Shown piece after piece: positions 53,440-61,890 of a DNA stretch of 64,000 nucleotides. Position numbers and translations under genes: made by a program. The notes under the pieces were generated by a model. That model ran no database searches. It saw only the letters and a list, made by a program, of their open reading frames with translations, and was not told the origin of the DNA. The DNA lies in contig NZ_CP028105.1 of assembly GCF_003019675.1 (NCBI RefSeq), forward strand, positions 2,496,282-2,560,281. The letters are read 5' to 3'. Numbering within the stretch: the first letter of the stretch is position 1; the number at the start of each line of letters is the position of its first letter. The DNA comes from Fusobacterium ulcerans. Lineage in GTDB: Bacteria > Fusobacteriota > Fusobacteriia > Fusobacteriales > Fusobacteriaceae.

Positions 53440-55206
53440 ATGGGGAAAAAAAGTTTTTTTAGTTTAATATTTTCTTTACTGCTGATTTTAAGCTGTACGG
53501 TATTTTCAGCAGAGGCTGTTTTTAAACCTGGGAAATATTTAGGAAGCTATGAGGGGTATGGAGGACCTGTAAAAGTAGAAGTAACTACATCAAAAGACAA
53601 AATTGAAAGTGTAGTTATTGTAGAACACAAAGAAAGCAAAGGAATAAGTGATCATGCTATTGAGAGCCTTCCAAAAGAAATTGTGGCTAATCAAAGTGTT
53701 GCTGTAGACTATGTAGCTGGGGCTTCAAAATCAAGTAAGGCTATAATAGAAGCAACAAAAGAAGCATTAAAGTTTTCTGGAGTATCTATAGCTGCTATAT
53801 CTAAACCAGTAGCAAAAAAAGCTGTAGAAAATGTAATATTGGATAAAGAAGCAGAAGTAATAGTAGTTGGAGCAGGAGGAGCTGGCCTTGCTGCTGGAGT
53901 ATCTGCTTATGAAAATGGTGCTAAATCAGTTATCATACTTGAGAAAATGCCAATAATAGGTGGAAATACTGTTCGTGCTGGTGGAGCATATAATGCTGTT
54001 AACCCTAAGAAACAAAAAGCACAAGGAATAGAAGATTCAATAGATAAACATTTCACACAAACTTATGAAGGTGGAAATAAAGTTGCTAATCAAAAATTAG
54101 TTAGAACTCTTGTAGAAAATGCTATGGATGGAGTAGACTGGCTTGAAGGATTAGGAATGAAATGGAATGAAAAAATAGGTTCAGTTGTAGGTTCAATGTG
54201 GCCAAGAACTAATCAGGCAACTGATCCATTAGGAACTGGGTATATAAATACTCTTGAAAAAGCATTTTTACAACATGGCGGAAAAATTTATACAAATACT
54301 AAAGTTACAGGAATTATAAATAAAAACGGAAGAGTAACTGGAGTAACTGCTGTAGGAGCAGATGGAAAAGAAGTAGAATTTGTTGGAAAAAAAGGAATAA
54401 TTCTGGCAAGTGGTGGATATGCTGCTAACAGTGAAATGGTTCGTGAATTCCTATCAGATGGTGTTTATACAAAAGATAAACTTCCTGCTGGAATAGAAAA
54501 TACAAATCATCCGGGAGCAACTGGAGAGGTTATTAAAATGGCTTTAGATGCTGGTGCTGATGTTATAGATATGAAGCATATTCAATTGCTTCCAATGCCG
54601 GCTGACAGATTTGGACCAACTATCAACGTAGAGAACGTTATCTTTGTAAATAAAGATGGAAATCGTTATGTAAGAGAAGATGGAAGAAGAGATGAAATAA
54701 GTTTGGCTACTTTTGCTCAAAAAGATGGTCAATACTATATGATAAACGATTCTAAAATAATACCTCCGGACAGAAAAACTACTTCTGCTGAGGATTTAGA
54801 TGAACTTATTAGAAAAAATACAGTAGTAGAAGCTGCTACTCTTGAAGAGTTAGCTAAGAAAATAAATGTTCCAGCAGCAGCACTTACTGCAACTATAAAG
54901 AAATTTAATGAATCTGTTGATAAAAAATCAGATGAATTTGGAAGAGATATTTGGGAAAATAAAATAGATAAAGGACCTTTCTATGCAACATTACGTTTCC
55001 CTGCATTACATCACACTATGGGTGGAGTAAAAATAAATGAGAATGCAGAAGTAATAGGAAAAGACGGAAAGGCTGTACCTGGATTATTTGCAGCTGGAGA
55101 AGTTACTGGTGGAATACATGGTGCTAACAGACTTGGTGGAAATGCCATAGCTGACATCATTGTTTTTGGAAGAATTGCTGGTAAAAATGCTGCTAATGCA
55201 AAATAA
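53440..55206 (+). CDS. Periplasmic FMN/FAD fumarate reductase-like flavoprotein
   Basis: A 588-residue secreted protein. Signal peptide about 1-24 (FFSLIFSLLLILSC..FSAEA). Residues 28-115 are an FMN_bind domain with the attachment-type motif YVAGASKSSKAI; residues 130-588 are an FAD_binding_2 domain with VVGAGGAGLAAG, EKMPIIGGNT, LHHTMGGVKIN and GGIHGANRLGGNA. Related enzymes reduce fumarate, urocanate or similar enoates as anaerobic electron acceptors; the substrate is not decided by sequence. Active-site Arg candidates lie in the GANRLGGN region. RBS AAGGAGG. Confidence 0.9.
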   Translation: MGKKSFFSLIFSLLLILSCTVFSAEAVFKPGKYLGSYEGYGGPVKVEVTTSKDKIESVVIVEHKESKGISDHAIESLPKEIVANQSVAVDYVAGASKSSKAIIEATKEALKFSGVSIAAISKPVAKKAVENVILDKEAEVIVVGAGGAGLAAGVSAYENGAKSVIILEKMPIIGGNTVRAGGAYNAVNPKKQKAQGIEDSIDKHFTQTYEGGNKVANQKLVRTLVENAMDGVDWLEGLGMKWNEKIGSVVGSMWPRTNQATDPLGTGYINTLEKAFLQHGGKIYTNTKVTGIINKNGRVTGVTAVGADGKEVEFVGKKGIILASGGYAANSEMVREFLSDGVYTKDKLPAGIENTNHPGATGEVIKMALDAGADVIDMKHIQLLPMPADRFGPTINVENVIFVNKDGNRYVREDGRRDEISLATFAQKDGQYYMINDSKIIPPDRKTTSAEDLDELIRKNTVVEAATLEELAKKINVPAAALTATIKKFNESVDKKSDEFGRDIWENKIDKGPFYATLRFPALHHTMGGVKINENAEVIGKDGKAVPGLFAAGEVTGGIHGANRLGGNAIADIIVFGRIAGKNAANAK

Positions 55207-55230
55207 AAATTGAATAAAAAAACTTAGATC

Positions 55231-55348
55231 AGTGGGTAACGAAAAACTAGATTAAGTTTTAGAAATTTGGAAATTAGAAAGATTTGTGAGTTCTTTCTAG
55301 TGGAAAAATTCTAAAATTATATTTCTATTTATAAGTTACCCACTTTTG
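55231..55348 (+). terminator. Long hairpin after the flavin reductase gene
   Basis: AGTGGGTAAC at 55231 pairs perfectly with GTTACCCACT at 55335, followed by T4; about 94 nt in between contain further partial pairing. Likely a terminator with a structured loop. Confidence 0.6.
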
Positions 55349-55498
55349 TATGCCTATTTTTGAAAACATTTATATTGTTTAAAGAAAAAGTAAAAAAATA
55401 CTTTAATTTTTTTTAGAAATATACTATACTTATCTTAAAGAATATTTTTATCTATATATAAGCTGGAAATTTATTAATTTATAAAATGGAGGAATCAG

Positions 55499-56179
55499 AT
55501 GGAAAAAGTTTATCAAGGAAAGACTAAAGATGTCTACAAATTAGAAAACGGGAATTTCTTACTTGAATTCAAAGATGACTGTACAGGAAAAGATGGGGTA
55601 TTTGATCCAGGTGAAAACACAGTTGGATTAAAGATAGAAGGAATCGGAAAAGCTAATTTAAAAATGTCAGTTCATTTCTTTGAAATATTAAACAAAGCAG
55701 GAGTGAAAACTCACTATATATCTGCAAACGTAGACAAAGGAACTATGGAAGTAGTACCAGCAAGACCTTTTGGAAAAGGACTTGAAGTAATATGCCGTTT
55801 CAAAGCTGTAGGAAGCTTCTATCGTCGTTATAACGAGTATGTAGTGGAAGGTGGAGATTTACCTGCTTATGTAGAAACTACATTTAAAAATGATGCTTTA
55901 GGAGATCCTCTTGTAACTAAAGATGGATTGGTAGTTCTTAATGTAATGACTCCAGAACAATATGATTCAATGAAAGAAAGAACACAACAAATTTCTAGAA
56001 TAGTAAGAGATACTTTAGCTGAAAAAGGATTGACTCTTTATGATATTAAATTTGAGTTTGGAATAGATAAAAATGGAGAAGTTATACTTATAGATGAGAT
56101 AGCTTCTGGAAATATGCGTGTATATAAGAGTGGAAAAATAGTTGATCCTATGGATTTAACTGAAATGATGTTTGCATAA
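55499..56179 (+). CDS. purC: Phosphoribosylaminoimidazole-succinocarboxamide synthase
   Basis: A 226-residue SAICAR synthetase. [14 protein letters not shown] forms the nucleotide loop, GSFYRRY and [24 protein letters not shown] are the conserved C-terminal part. It catalyses step eight of IMP synthesis. It is alone here, without other pur genes; no purine riboswitch is visible in the 150-nt leader. RBS GGAGG. Confidence 0.95.
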   Translation: MEKVYQGKTKDVYKLENGNFLLEFKDDCTGKDGVFDPGENTVGLKIEGIGKANLKMSVHFFEILNKAGVKTHYISANVDKGTMEVVPARPFGKGLEVICRFKAVGSFYRRYNEYVVEGGDLPAYVETTFKNDALGDPLVTKDGLVVLNVMTPEQYDSMKERTQQISRIVRDTLAEKGLTLYDIKFEFGIDKNGEVILIDEIASGNMRVYKSGKIVDPMDLTEMMFA

Positions 56180-56309
56180 AATAAATTAAAATTCTGCTTT
56201 TATTTTTTGAAATAATGTGCTAAAATAATTATGGTCCATTGTACAAGAAGATGTGTCTCTTTTGTAGCTTAACTTAAACAAATTAAAATTACTTCTTGTC
56301 ACCACTCGG

Positions 56310-56338
56310 TTGACATTTTGTTTAATTTATGATATCAT
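56310..56338 (+). promoter_or_regulatory. Promoter of rpsT
   Basis: TTGACA, 17 bp, TATCAT, about 45 nt before the TTG start. The sequence 56180-56309 before it has no clear feature. Confidence 0.7.
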
Positions 56339-56383
56339 CTTATGGAAAAATATAATTTTTAAAATTTCTAGGAGGTTTTTAAT

Positions 56384-56644
56384 TTGGCACATTCAAGATC
56401 AGCTAAAAAGAGAATATTAGTAGCAGAGAGAAACAGAGAAAGAAATCAAGCGGTAAAATCTAGAGTTAAAACTATGACTAAAAAAGTTTTAACAACTGTA
56501 GATACTAAAGATGTAGAAGCTTCAAATGCAGCTTTATCAGTAGCTTACAAAGAGTTAGATAAAGCAGTAAGCAAAGGAATCATGAAGAAAAATACAGCAT
56601 CTAGAAAGAAAGCAAGATTAGCTGCTAAAGTAAACGCACTATAA
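56384..56644 (+). CDS. rpsT: 30S ribosomal protein S20
   Basis: An 86-residue basic helical protein (AHSRSAKKRILVAERNRERN; MKKNTASRKKARLAAKVNA). Start is TTG 56384 with AGGAGG eight bases upstream; no ATG is available. E. coli rpsT also starts with UUG, where the weak start takes part in autoregulation. Monocistronic with its own promoter and terminator. Confidence 0.96.
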   Translation: MAHSRSAKKRILVAERNRERNQAVKSRVKTMTKKVLTTVDTKDVEASNAALSVAYKELDKAVSKGIMKKNTASRKKARLAAKVNAL

Positions 56645-56659
56645 TTACTAGTATGTTTG

Positions 56660-56689
56660 AGGGTATCCAGATGTGGATATCCTTTTTTC
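56660..56689 (+). terminator. Terminator of rpsT
   Basis: AGGGTATCC pairs with GGATATCCT (one G-T), 6-nt loop, then T6. It overlaps false upstream starts of kdsC. Confidence 0.88.
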
Positions 56690-56720
56690 TTTACAAAAAA
56701 ATATTCAGAAGGAGCAGAGA

Positions 56721-57227
56721 ATGATAAAATTGATAGTATTGGATGTAGATGGAACTTTAACTAACGGCAAGCTCTATATGGATGATAAAGATAACAGTCT
56801 GAAGGCATTTGATGTGAAAGACGGATTTGCAATAGCTCAATGGATAAAACATGGAGGAATTGCAGCTATTATCACTGGGAAAACTTCTGTAATAGTTAAA
56901 AGAAGAGTAGAAGAATTAGGGATACAGGAATTAGTACAGGGAGCTGGAAATAAAGTAGCTGAATTAAAAAAAATATTAGATAAATACCAAATATCACTAG
57001 AAGAAACTGCTTATATGGGTGATGATATAAATGATTTGGGAGTAATGTCTATTGTAGGGATGTCAGCAGCTCCTAAAAATGCAGTGAAAGAAGTTCTGGA
57101 CAGAGTAAATTTTATCTCTTCAAAAAATGGTGGAGATGGTGCTGTGAGAGAATTTTTTGAAAAAGTAATGAAAGAAAATGGTATGTGGGAAAAAGTAGTG
57201 GAAAGATATTTAAACGAAGGAAAATAA
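56721..57227 (+). CDS. kdsC: 3-deoxy-D-manno-octulosonate 8-phosphate phosphatase
   Basis: A 168-residue HAD phosphatase of the KdsC type. HAD motif I LDVDGTLTNG, motif II IITGK, motif III KP-like region and motif IV GDDINDLGVM. It removes phosphate from Kdo-8-P for lipopolysaccharide, in keeping with a Gram-negative envelope. Start ATG 56721 with AAGGAG; kdsA/kdsB are not adjacent. Confidence 0.9.
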   Translation: MIKLIVLDVDGTLTNGKLYMDDKDNSLKAFDVKDGFAIAQWIKHGGIAAIITGKTSVIVKRRVEELGIQELVQGAGNKVAELKKILDKYQISLEETAYMGDDINDLGVMSIVGMSAAPKNAVKEVLDRVNFISSKNGGDGAVREFFEKVMKENGMWEKVVERYLNEGK

Positions 57228-57246
57228 AAAACATAGCATAAATAAA

Positions 57247-57276
57247 AACAGAACTCAATGTAGAGTTCTGTTTTTT
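57247..57276 (+). terminator. Terminator of kdsC
   Basis: AACAGAACTC and GAGTTCTGTT, 6-nt loop, then T. Confidence 0.9.
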
Positions 57277-57296
57277 CAATATTTTTAATTTTATTT

Positions 57297-57617
57297 TTAA
57301 GCTGTTATAACGTCCAAGTGCGAGAATTTTTCACAAAGTTCTTTGTAATTTTGTTTTAAGTATTTGAATTCTTCTTTTAGCTCCTTAGAAGCATTTTCAA
57401 CTGATATAAGGCTTTTTACATCTTTACCACATTCTTTTACTATATTAGAAAAAAGAACATAAAGGAAAGCTAATGTGGTAGCTTTTATACCATTGAAGTC
57501 TATAACAACACTATCTCCTTTTTTTATTTTCCTAGCAACCATAGAACATAATTGTAGAGCTTTCTTAGGAGATACAAGGACAGAAGTTTCAAAAATTTTG
57601 CTTAATACAAGATTCAT
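57297..57617 (-). CDS. STAS-like domain protein (DUF4325 type)
   Basis: A 106-residue cytosolic protein. VVIDFNGIKATTLAFLYVLFSNIVKE is the strand-helix core of the STAS-like DUF4325 fold, which in other bacteria occurs with anti-sigma or ATPase partners. No partner is adjacent. Start ATG 57617 has AAGGAGG upstream; the frame stays open further but without RBS. Confidence 0.65.
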   Translation of the reverse strand: MNLVLSKIFETSVLVSPKKALQLCSMVARKIKKGDSVVIDFNGIKATTLAFLYVLFSNIVKECGKDVKSLISVENASKELKEEFKYLKQNYKELCEKFSHLDVITA

Positions 57618-57736
57618 GATAGAACCCTCCTTTGTTATTATTATAATAAATCTTCCCTCACTTATATTATATATAGAAATCATAAAAAAGTCAAACAATA
57701 AAAATTCACATTTTACTATAAAATAGTATCTTTGTT

Positions 57737-58207
57737 TTAATCTGGGTAAATAGCTTTTCCCTTTAATTTACCATCTGGATGGTAATACTTCCATGTACCA
57801 ATAGGAATACCGTTTTTAAAATATCCTTGAACTTGAAGATTTCCATTTTCATGATAAAGAAAATATTCTCCATTGTCACTTCCATTGATATAAGAAGTCT
57901 GCATAACTTTTAAACCATTTTCCTGGTAAATAACATACTTTCCATTTAGTTTTCCATCTTTCCAGTTCTCTATAGATTTAAGAGCTCCATTTGGGAAAAA
58001 AGTTACCCACTTGCCATCAGGTTTTCCATCAGTATAATAGTTTCTATCTTTTTTATCTATTACCTTTCCTGTAAAGGGAGTATCTTCATTGAAATAATAT
58101 GTAATACCATTTTCTTCTCTCATTCTTGAAGTATCTGCTGTTTTAGGAGCAGAGAAACTAACTAAAGATATTGCTAAAAGCATTGATAAAATTAAAGTTT
58201 TTTTCAT
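57737..58207 (-). CDS. Secreted MORN-repeat protein (YwqK family)
   Basis: A 156-residue protein with signal peptide MKKTLILSMLLAISLVSFSA. The mature part is a chain of repeats of the form G..NG.WK.YYPNG.L (PDGKWVTFFPNGALKS, LNGKYVIYQENGLKV, GTWKYYHPDGKLKG), typical of the YwqK/MORN group. Often labelled antitoxin by homology, but a secreted form without toxin partner makes that unlikely. ATG 58207 has TAGGTGATTG upstream. Confidence 0.8.
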   Translation of the reverse strand: MKKTLILSMLLAISLVSFSAPKTADTSRMREENGITYYFNEDTPFTGKVIDKKDRNYYTDGKPDGKWVTFFPNGALKSIENWKDGKLNGKYVIYQENGLKVMQTSYINGSDNGEYFLYHENGNLQVQGYFKNGIPIGTWKYYHPDGKLKGKAIYPD

Positions 58208-58336
58208 AATCAATCACCTACTCTTCTATTTTACCGTGTTTTAAAAAAAAATCAATAGATATTTGCATTGAAATAAAAAAAATAAAGTGGTAGACTGAAG
58301 GTAGAGTAATAAATTTGTTGAAATGGAGGTACAGAA

Positions 58337-59761
58337 ATGAGTTTAGAGATAATAGAAAAAATAGAGAAAATATATTCAAAAACAGTGACTCTTGTTAGCG
58401 AAGGTGATTTAAAATTTTGTGAATATATTTCAGATAAAAATAAAATATTTATAAAAAAAATGATGGAAAAGAATTCTTTTACAGGTAAAAAAGGAGATAA
58501 AGTAGAAGTTTCATTTTTAGAGGGGGATTCTTTAATAACAATACTGTTTTTAGGAACAGGAAAGAAAGAAAATTTAAACAGAGATATTATGAGAGATGTA
58601 ATATATAATGGTCTAAAAGATGTAACTGGAGATATCCTTATTGGAAGTGAAGATAAAGAGTTAATAGATCTTGAAATAATTGGAGAAGTAGCAGAGCATA
58701 TAGATTACAAATTTGATAAATATATGAGTGAGAAAAAAGATAAAAAATTAAATATCAGCTATTTTATGGAAAAAAATGATGTTGATGTTATAGAAGGAAA
58801 AGAATTAGGAAAAATAATTAATATAGTAAGAGATTTAATTAATGAGCCTGCCTGTGTGATAACTCCAGAAAAACTAGCTGAAGAGGCTGAGAAGTTAGGT
58901 AAAGAGTTTGGATTTGAAGTAGAGATACTTGATGAAAAAGAAGCAGAGAAATTAGAGATGAAAGCATTTCTAGCTGTGGGAAGAGCATCAGTCAACAGAC
59001 CAAAAGTTATTGTAATGAGATATCAAGGTGATACAGCAAGCAAGGAAAGAATAGGACTGGTAGGAAAAGGACTTACTTATGATACAGGAGGGCTTTCTTT
59101 GAAACCTACTTCAAGTATGCTGGATATGAAAACAGATATGGGAGGAGCTGCTACTGTAATAGGGACTATGTGTGCTCTTGCTAAAATGAAAATAAAGAAA
59201 AATGTAACAGCAGTGGTAGCTGCCTGTGAAAATGCAATAGGATCAAATGCTTACAGACCTGGAGATATTATTGGAAGCATGAATGGTAAAACAATAGAGG
59301 TAACTAATACAGATGCTGAAGGAAGACTGACTCTGGCTGATGCTTTAACTTATATAATAAGAAAAGAAAATGTAGATGAGGTAATTGATGCAGCCACTTT
59401 AACAGGGGCAATAATGGTGGCTCTTGGAGATAATGTAACTGGAGTATTTTCAAATTCAGATGTAAACTATAAAAAACTGGAAACAGCTGGAAAATACTGG
59501 GGAGAAAAATATTGGCAGATGCCGATTTTTGAAGAGTATAGAGATATAATAAAATCTGATGTAGCTGATTTGAAAAATAGTGCTGGAAGATTGGCAGGTT
59601 CTATTACAGCAGCTAAATTTTTAGAAGAGTTTGTAGAGGATAAACCATGGATGCATCTGGATATAGCAGGGACAGCATTTAGTGAAAAAAATGGAAAGTA
59701 TTTTAAAAAAGGTGCAACTGGGCAGGTAGTCAGAACATTATATTCATATATAAAAGGATAA
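58337..59761 (+). CDS. pepA: Leucyl aminopeptidase (M17)
   Basis: A 474-residue M17 peptidase. The catalytic region has GLTYDTGGLSLKP, MKTDMGGAATV and NTDAEGRLTLADAL, which provide the two-metal site; the N-terminal 150 residues are the variable domain. It removes N-terminal residues from peptides in the cytosol as a hexamer. RBS GGAGG. Unlike E. coli PepA there is no sign of a DNA-binding role. Confidence 0.94.
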   Translation: MSLEIIEKIEKIYSKTVTLVSEGDLKFCEYISDKNKIFIKKMMEKNSFTGKKGDKVEVSFLEGDSLITILFLGTGKKENLNRDIMRDVIYNGLKDVTGDILIGSEDKELIDLEIIGEVAEHIDYKFDKYMSEKKDKKLNISYFMEKNDVDVIEGKELGKIINIVRDLINEPACVITPEKLAEEAEKLGKEFGFEVEILDEKEAEKLEMKAFLAVGRASVNRPKVIVMRYQGDTASKERIGLVGKGLTYDTGGLSLKPTSSMLDMKTDMGGAATVIGTMCALAKMKIKKNVTAVVAACENAIGSNAYRPGDIIGSMNGKTIEVTNTDAEGRLTLADALTYIIRKENVDEVIDAATLTGAIMVALGDNVTGVFSNSDVNYKKLETAGKYWGEKYWQMPIFEEYRDIIKSDVADLKNSAGRLAGSITAAKFLEEFVEDKPWMHLDIAGTAFSEKNGKYFKKGATGQVVRTLYSYIKG

Positions 59762-59768
59762 AAAAGTA

Positions 59769-59798
59769 TTTACCAATAAAAGATAAATGTGATATAAT
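59769..59798 (+). promoter_or_regulatory. Promoter of the 25-residue peptide gene
   Basis: TTTACC, 18 bp, TATAAT, starting seven bases after the pepA stop; the transcript would begin near 59805. Confidence 0.6.
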
Positions 59799-59861
59799 AG
59801 AAAAAATATCTAAATATAAAATAAAAATATATAATACATTGTGGGAATTTTGGAGGAAAGG

Positions 59862-59939
59862 ATGGAAAATAGTTATTCTTTGCAGCTTATGATTGTCATT
59901 ACATTAATGATGGTTTATAAGATTTCATTTATGATTTAA
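59862..59939 (+). CDS. 25-residue single-span membrane peptide
   Basis: A short ORF beginning MENSYSLQLMIVITLMMVYK and ending ISFMI, with an ideal TTTTGGAGGAAAGG before its ATG. Nearly the whole chain is apolar, so it should span a membrane once. With its own promoter (59769) and terminator (59941) the transcript is about 200 nt. It may be a regulatory or toxin-like small membrane protein; no relative recognised, and no antisense RNA is evident. Confidence 0.6.
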   Translation: MENSYSLQLMIVITLMMVYKISFMI

Positions 59940-59940
59940 A

Positions 59941-60001
59941 AAAGAAAAAGGAAGAGACAAAAAGGAAAAATCCTGTTTTGTATCTTCCTTTTTCTTTTGT
60001 C
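59941..60001 (+). terminator. Terminator of the small peptide transcript
   Basis: AAAGAAAAAGGAAGA pairs perfectly with TCTTCCTTTTTCTTT; a second pairing (GACAAAA with TGTTTTGT) lies inside. Confidence 0.85.
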
Positions 60002-60064
60002 TATTTTTATAAGAAAAAGTAGAATTTGAATACTAAAGAAGAAAGAGTAAAAAAATATTAATTA

Positions 60065-60748
60065 TCATATTAATCTATATGGAATAGATGAAACTTTTTC
60101 TCCAGAATGATAGATAACATTTCTTAATGTGGAAATTATCTGTTCTCTTAAAACTTTTTTAAAGCTGGGAGGATAGTAGCCTATTTTAGCTTTTTTTAAA
60201 GCTTCTTTTTGAATATCATTTGGAGAAACAAGAGGATAAAAACCAATTATAAAGCAACTTAGTATTTCTAAGAATTTTCTGATTTGAACTTCTTCTAAAC
60301 TTGGAAATGCAGTTTTTATAATTTTTATAAATTTAATTTGACAATAATTAAGTTCTTCTTTAAATTGTATAAGTTTTTCTTCAGAAGCATTTTTTTCAAG
60401 ATTAGTATATAAGATTGAAAATAGTTTTAAAAATCTATCCTGCTTTTCTATTTCTTTAGCTAATATTTCAGAGAATTCATCAGTTTTTTTTGAAAAATCT
60501 CTATTTATTTTTATTTTTAATTCAACTAATAATTTATTGAATTCATCTATCATAACTAATAAAAATATTTCTTCTTTAGAAGAGACATATTTATAAAGGT
60601 TTCCTCTTGTAAAATTGGTTCCTTTAGCAATATCAGCCAAAGTAATTTCATGAAAATCATGAATATCAAATAACTTAGTAGCAGCGTCTTTTATTTGCTG
60701 AATTCTAATTTTTCTTTGTTCTTCCGTCTTAACTCTTTCAAAATCCAT
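60065..60748 (-). CDS. TetR family transcriptional regulator
   Basis: A 227-residue regulator. The N-terminal helix-turn-helix is KDAATKLFDIHDFHEITLADIAKGTNFTRGNLYKYVSSKEE, a clear TetR DNA-binding domain; the ligand domain is unassigned. Divergent from hutG-gltS; the operator at 60920 lies at their start site, so it probably represses them. ATG 60748 has AAGGAGTG upstream. Confidence 0.9.
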   Translation of the reverse strand: MDFERVKTEEQRKIRIQQIKDAATKLFDIHDFHEITLADIAKGTNFTRGNLYKYVSSKEEIFLLVMIDEFNKLLVELKIKINRDFSKKTDEFSEILAKEIEKQDRFLKLFSILYTNLEKNASEEKLIQFKEELNYCQIKFIKIIKTAFPSLEEVQIRKFLEILSCFIIGFYPLVSPNDIQKEALKKAKIGYYPPSFKKVLREQIISTLRNVIYHSGEKVSSIPYRLI

Positions 60749-60881
60749 TTTACACTCCTTAAAGTATTTTAAATTTCATTATAATTATAACATATATTTT
60801 GAATTTTAAAAAATATGTTTGTTATTAATACGAATGGTATATATTTTATATGATATAATTGCTAAAAAATCATATTTTTCC

Positions 60882-60910
60882 TTGAAAATAAAAAAAATAT
60901 GTGTTATTAT
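60882..60910 (+). promoter_or_regulatory. Promoter of hutG-gltS
   Basis: TTGAAA, 17 bp, TATTAT. The start site would fall near 60917, just before the palindrome. Confidence 0.7.
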
Positions 60911-60919
60911 AAAACAATT

Positions 60920-60938
60920 AAGTAACACGGTGTTACTT
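60920..60938. promoter_or_regulatory. TetR-type operator palindrome
   Basis: AAGTAACAC-G-GTGTTACTT: nine-base perfect arms around one base, covering about +3 to +21 of the hutG transcript. Size and position fit a TetR dimer site. Confidence 0.75.
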
Positions 60939-60966
60939 AGAAAACTAAAAAAGGAGATTTTAAATT

Positions 60967-61863
60967 ATGAAAGATTTGTGGCATGGAAGATTTGATAGTA
61001 ATGAAGATATTGATTTGAGAATTTGGCAAATTGTTAAACCTTTTGACGATGTTAGCAAAGAATATGGAATCTGCTTTGTAGGATATGATACAGATGATGG
61101 AATAAAAAGAAATCAGGGAAGAATAGGTGCTGAAAAAGGATCTAATGCAATAAGAAAAGCTATACAATCTTTTCCGATAGTAGAAAATTTAAAGATTTAT
61201 GATTATCAAAACTTAAAAAATAAAGTTTTAGAAGAAGCACAAAAAGAGTATTCATTAAAAATTTCTAATGTTATAAAGAAAGGAATTTTTCCAATAGGAT
61301 TGGGGGGAGGACATGATATAGCTTTTGCTTCTTATAGTGGAATTAGAAAAGCTTATCCTGATAAAAAAATAGGAATTGTAAATTTTGATACACATTTGGA
61401 TATGAGACCTTATGATAATGGAGCTACTTCTGGAACTTCATTTAAACAGATATTAGATGAAGACAAGAATGTGAAATATTCAATAGTCGGTTTTAAAAAA
61501 CAGGGAAATACTAAAAGATTAATAGATACAGCTAAAAATTATAATGTATTAATTTTGGACGAAGAAGATGATGAAAAATTTATAAATGATGAATTAAAAA
61601 AATATCTTGCAGATGCAGATATTCTGTATGTAACTTTTTGTATGGATGTGTTTAATGCTTCAGATGCTCCAGGAGTTTCAGCCCCAACAATAATGGGACT
61701 TGATCCTAAAAAAGGAAAAAGAATCTTAAGAGAAATTATGAATACTGGAAAAGTTGTCTGTATAGATTTTGCAGAAGTGAGTCCAGAATATGATATAGAC
61801 AGCAGGACAGCAAAACTTGCAGGAAGTCTCATATATGATATTATGAATAATTTAACAAAATAA
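60967..61863 (+). CDS. hutG: Formimidoylglutamase (arginase/ureohydrolase family)
   Basis: A 298-residue ureohydrolase. Mn-binding motifs are GLGGGHDIAF, NFDTHLDMRP and FCMDVFNASDAPGVSAP. The N-terminus (WHGRFDSN) and loop pattern fit HutG, which turns formimidoyl-glutamate into glutamate and formamide at the end of histidine degradation. It is paired with a glutamate carrier, consistent with that product. No hutHUI genes here; agmatinase or guanidino hydrolase activity is a less likely alternative. RBS AAAGGAG. Confidence 0.85.
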   Translation: MKDLWHGRFDSNEDIDLRIWQIVKPFDDVSKEYGICFVGYDTDDGIKRNQGRIGAEKGSNAIRKAIQSFPIVENLKIYDYQNLKNKVLEEAQKEYSLKISNVIKKGIFPIGLGGGHDIAFASYSGIRKAYPDKKIGIVNFDTHLDMRPYDNGATSGTSFKQILDEDKNVKYSIVGFKKQGNTKRLIDTAKNYNVLILDEEDDEKFINDELKKYLADADILYVTFCMDVFNASDAPGVSAPTIMGLDPKKGKRILREIMNTGKVVCIDFAEVSPEYDIDSRTAKLAGSLIYDIMNNLTK

Positions 61864-61890
61864 TAAAATATGAAATTTAGGAGGAAAAAC

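Noticed and set aside
57737-58207. YwqK-type protein as antitoxin of a toxin-antitoxin pair
   Set aside because: It has a signal peptide and no toxin-like neighbour; the family name is not evidence for that role here.
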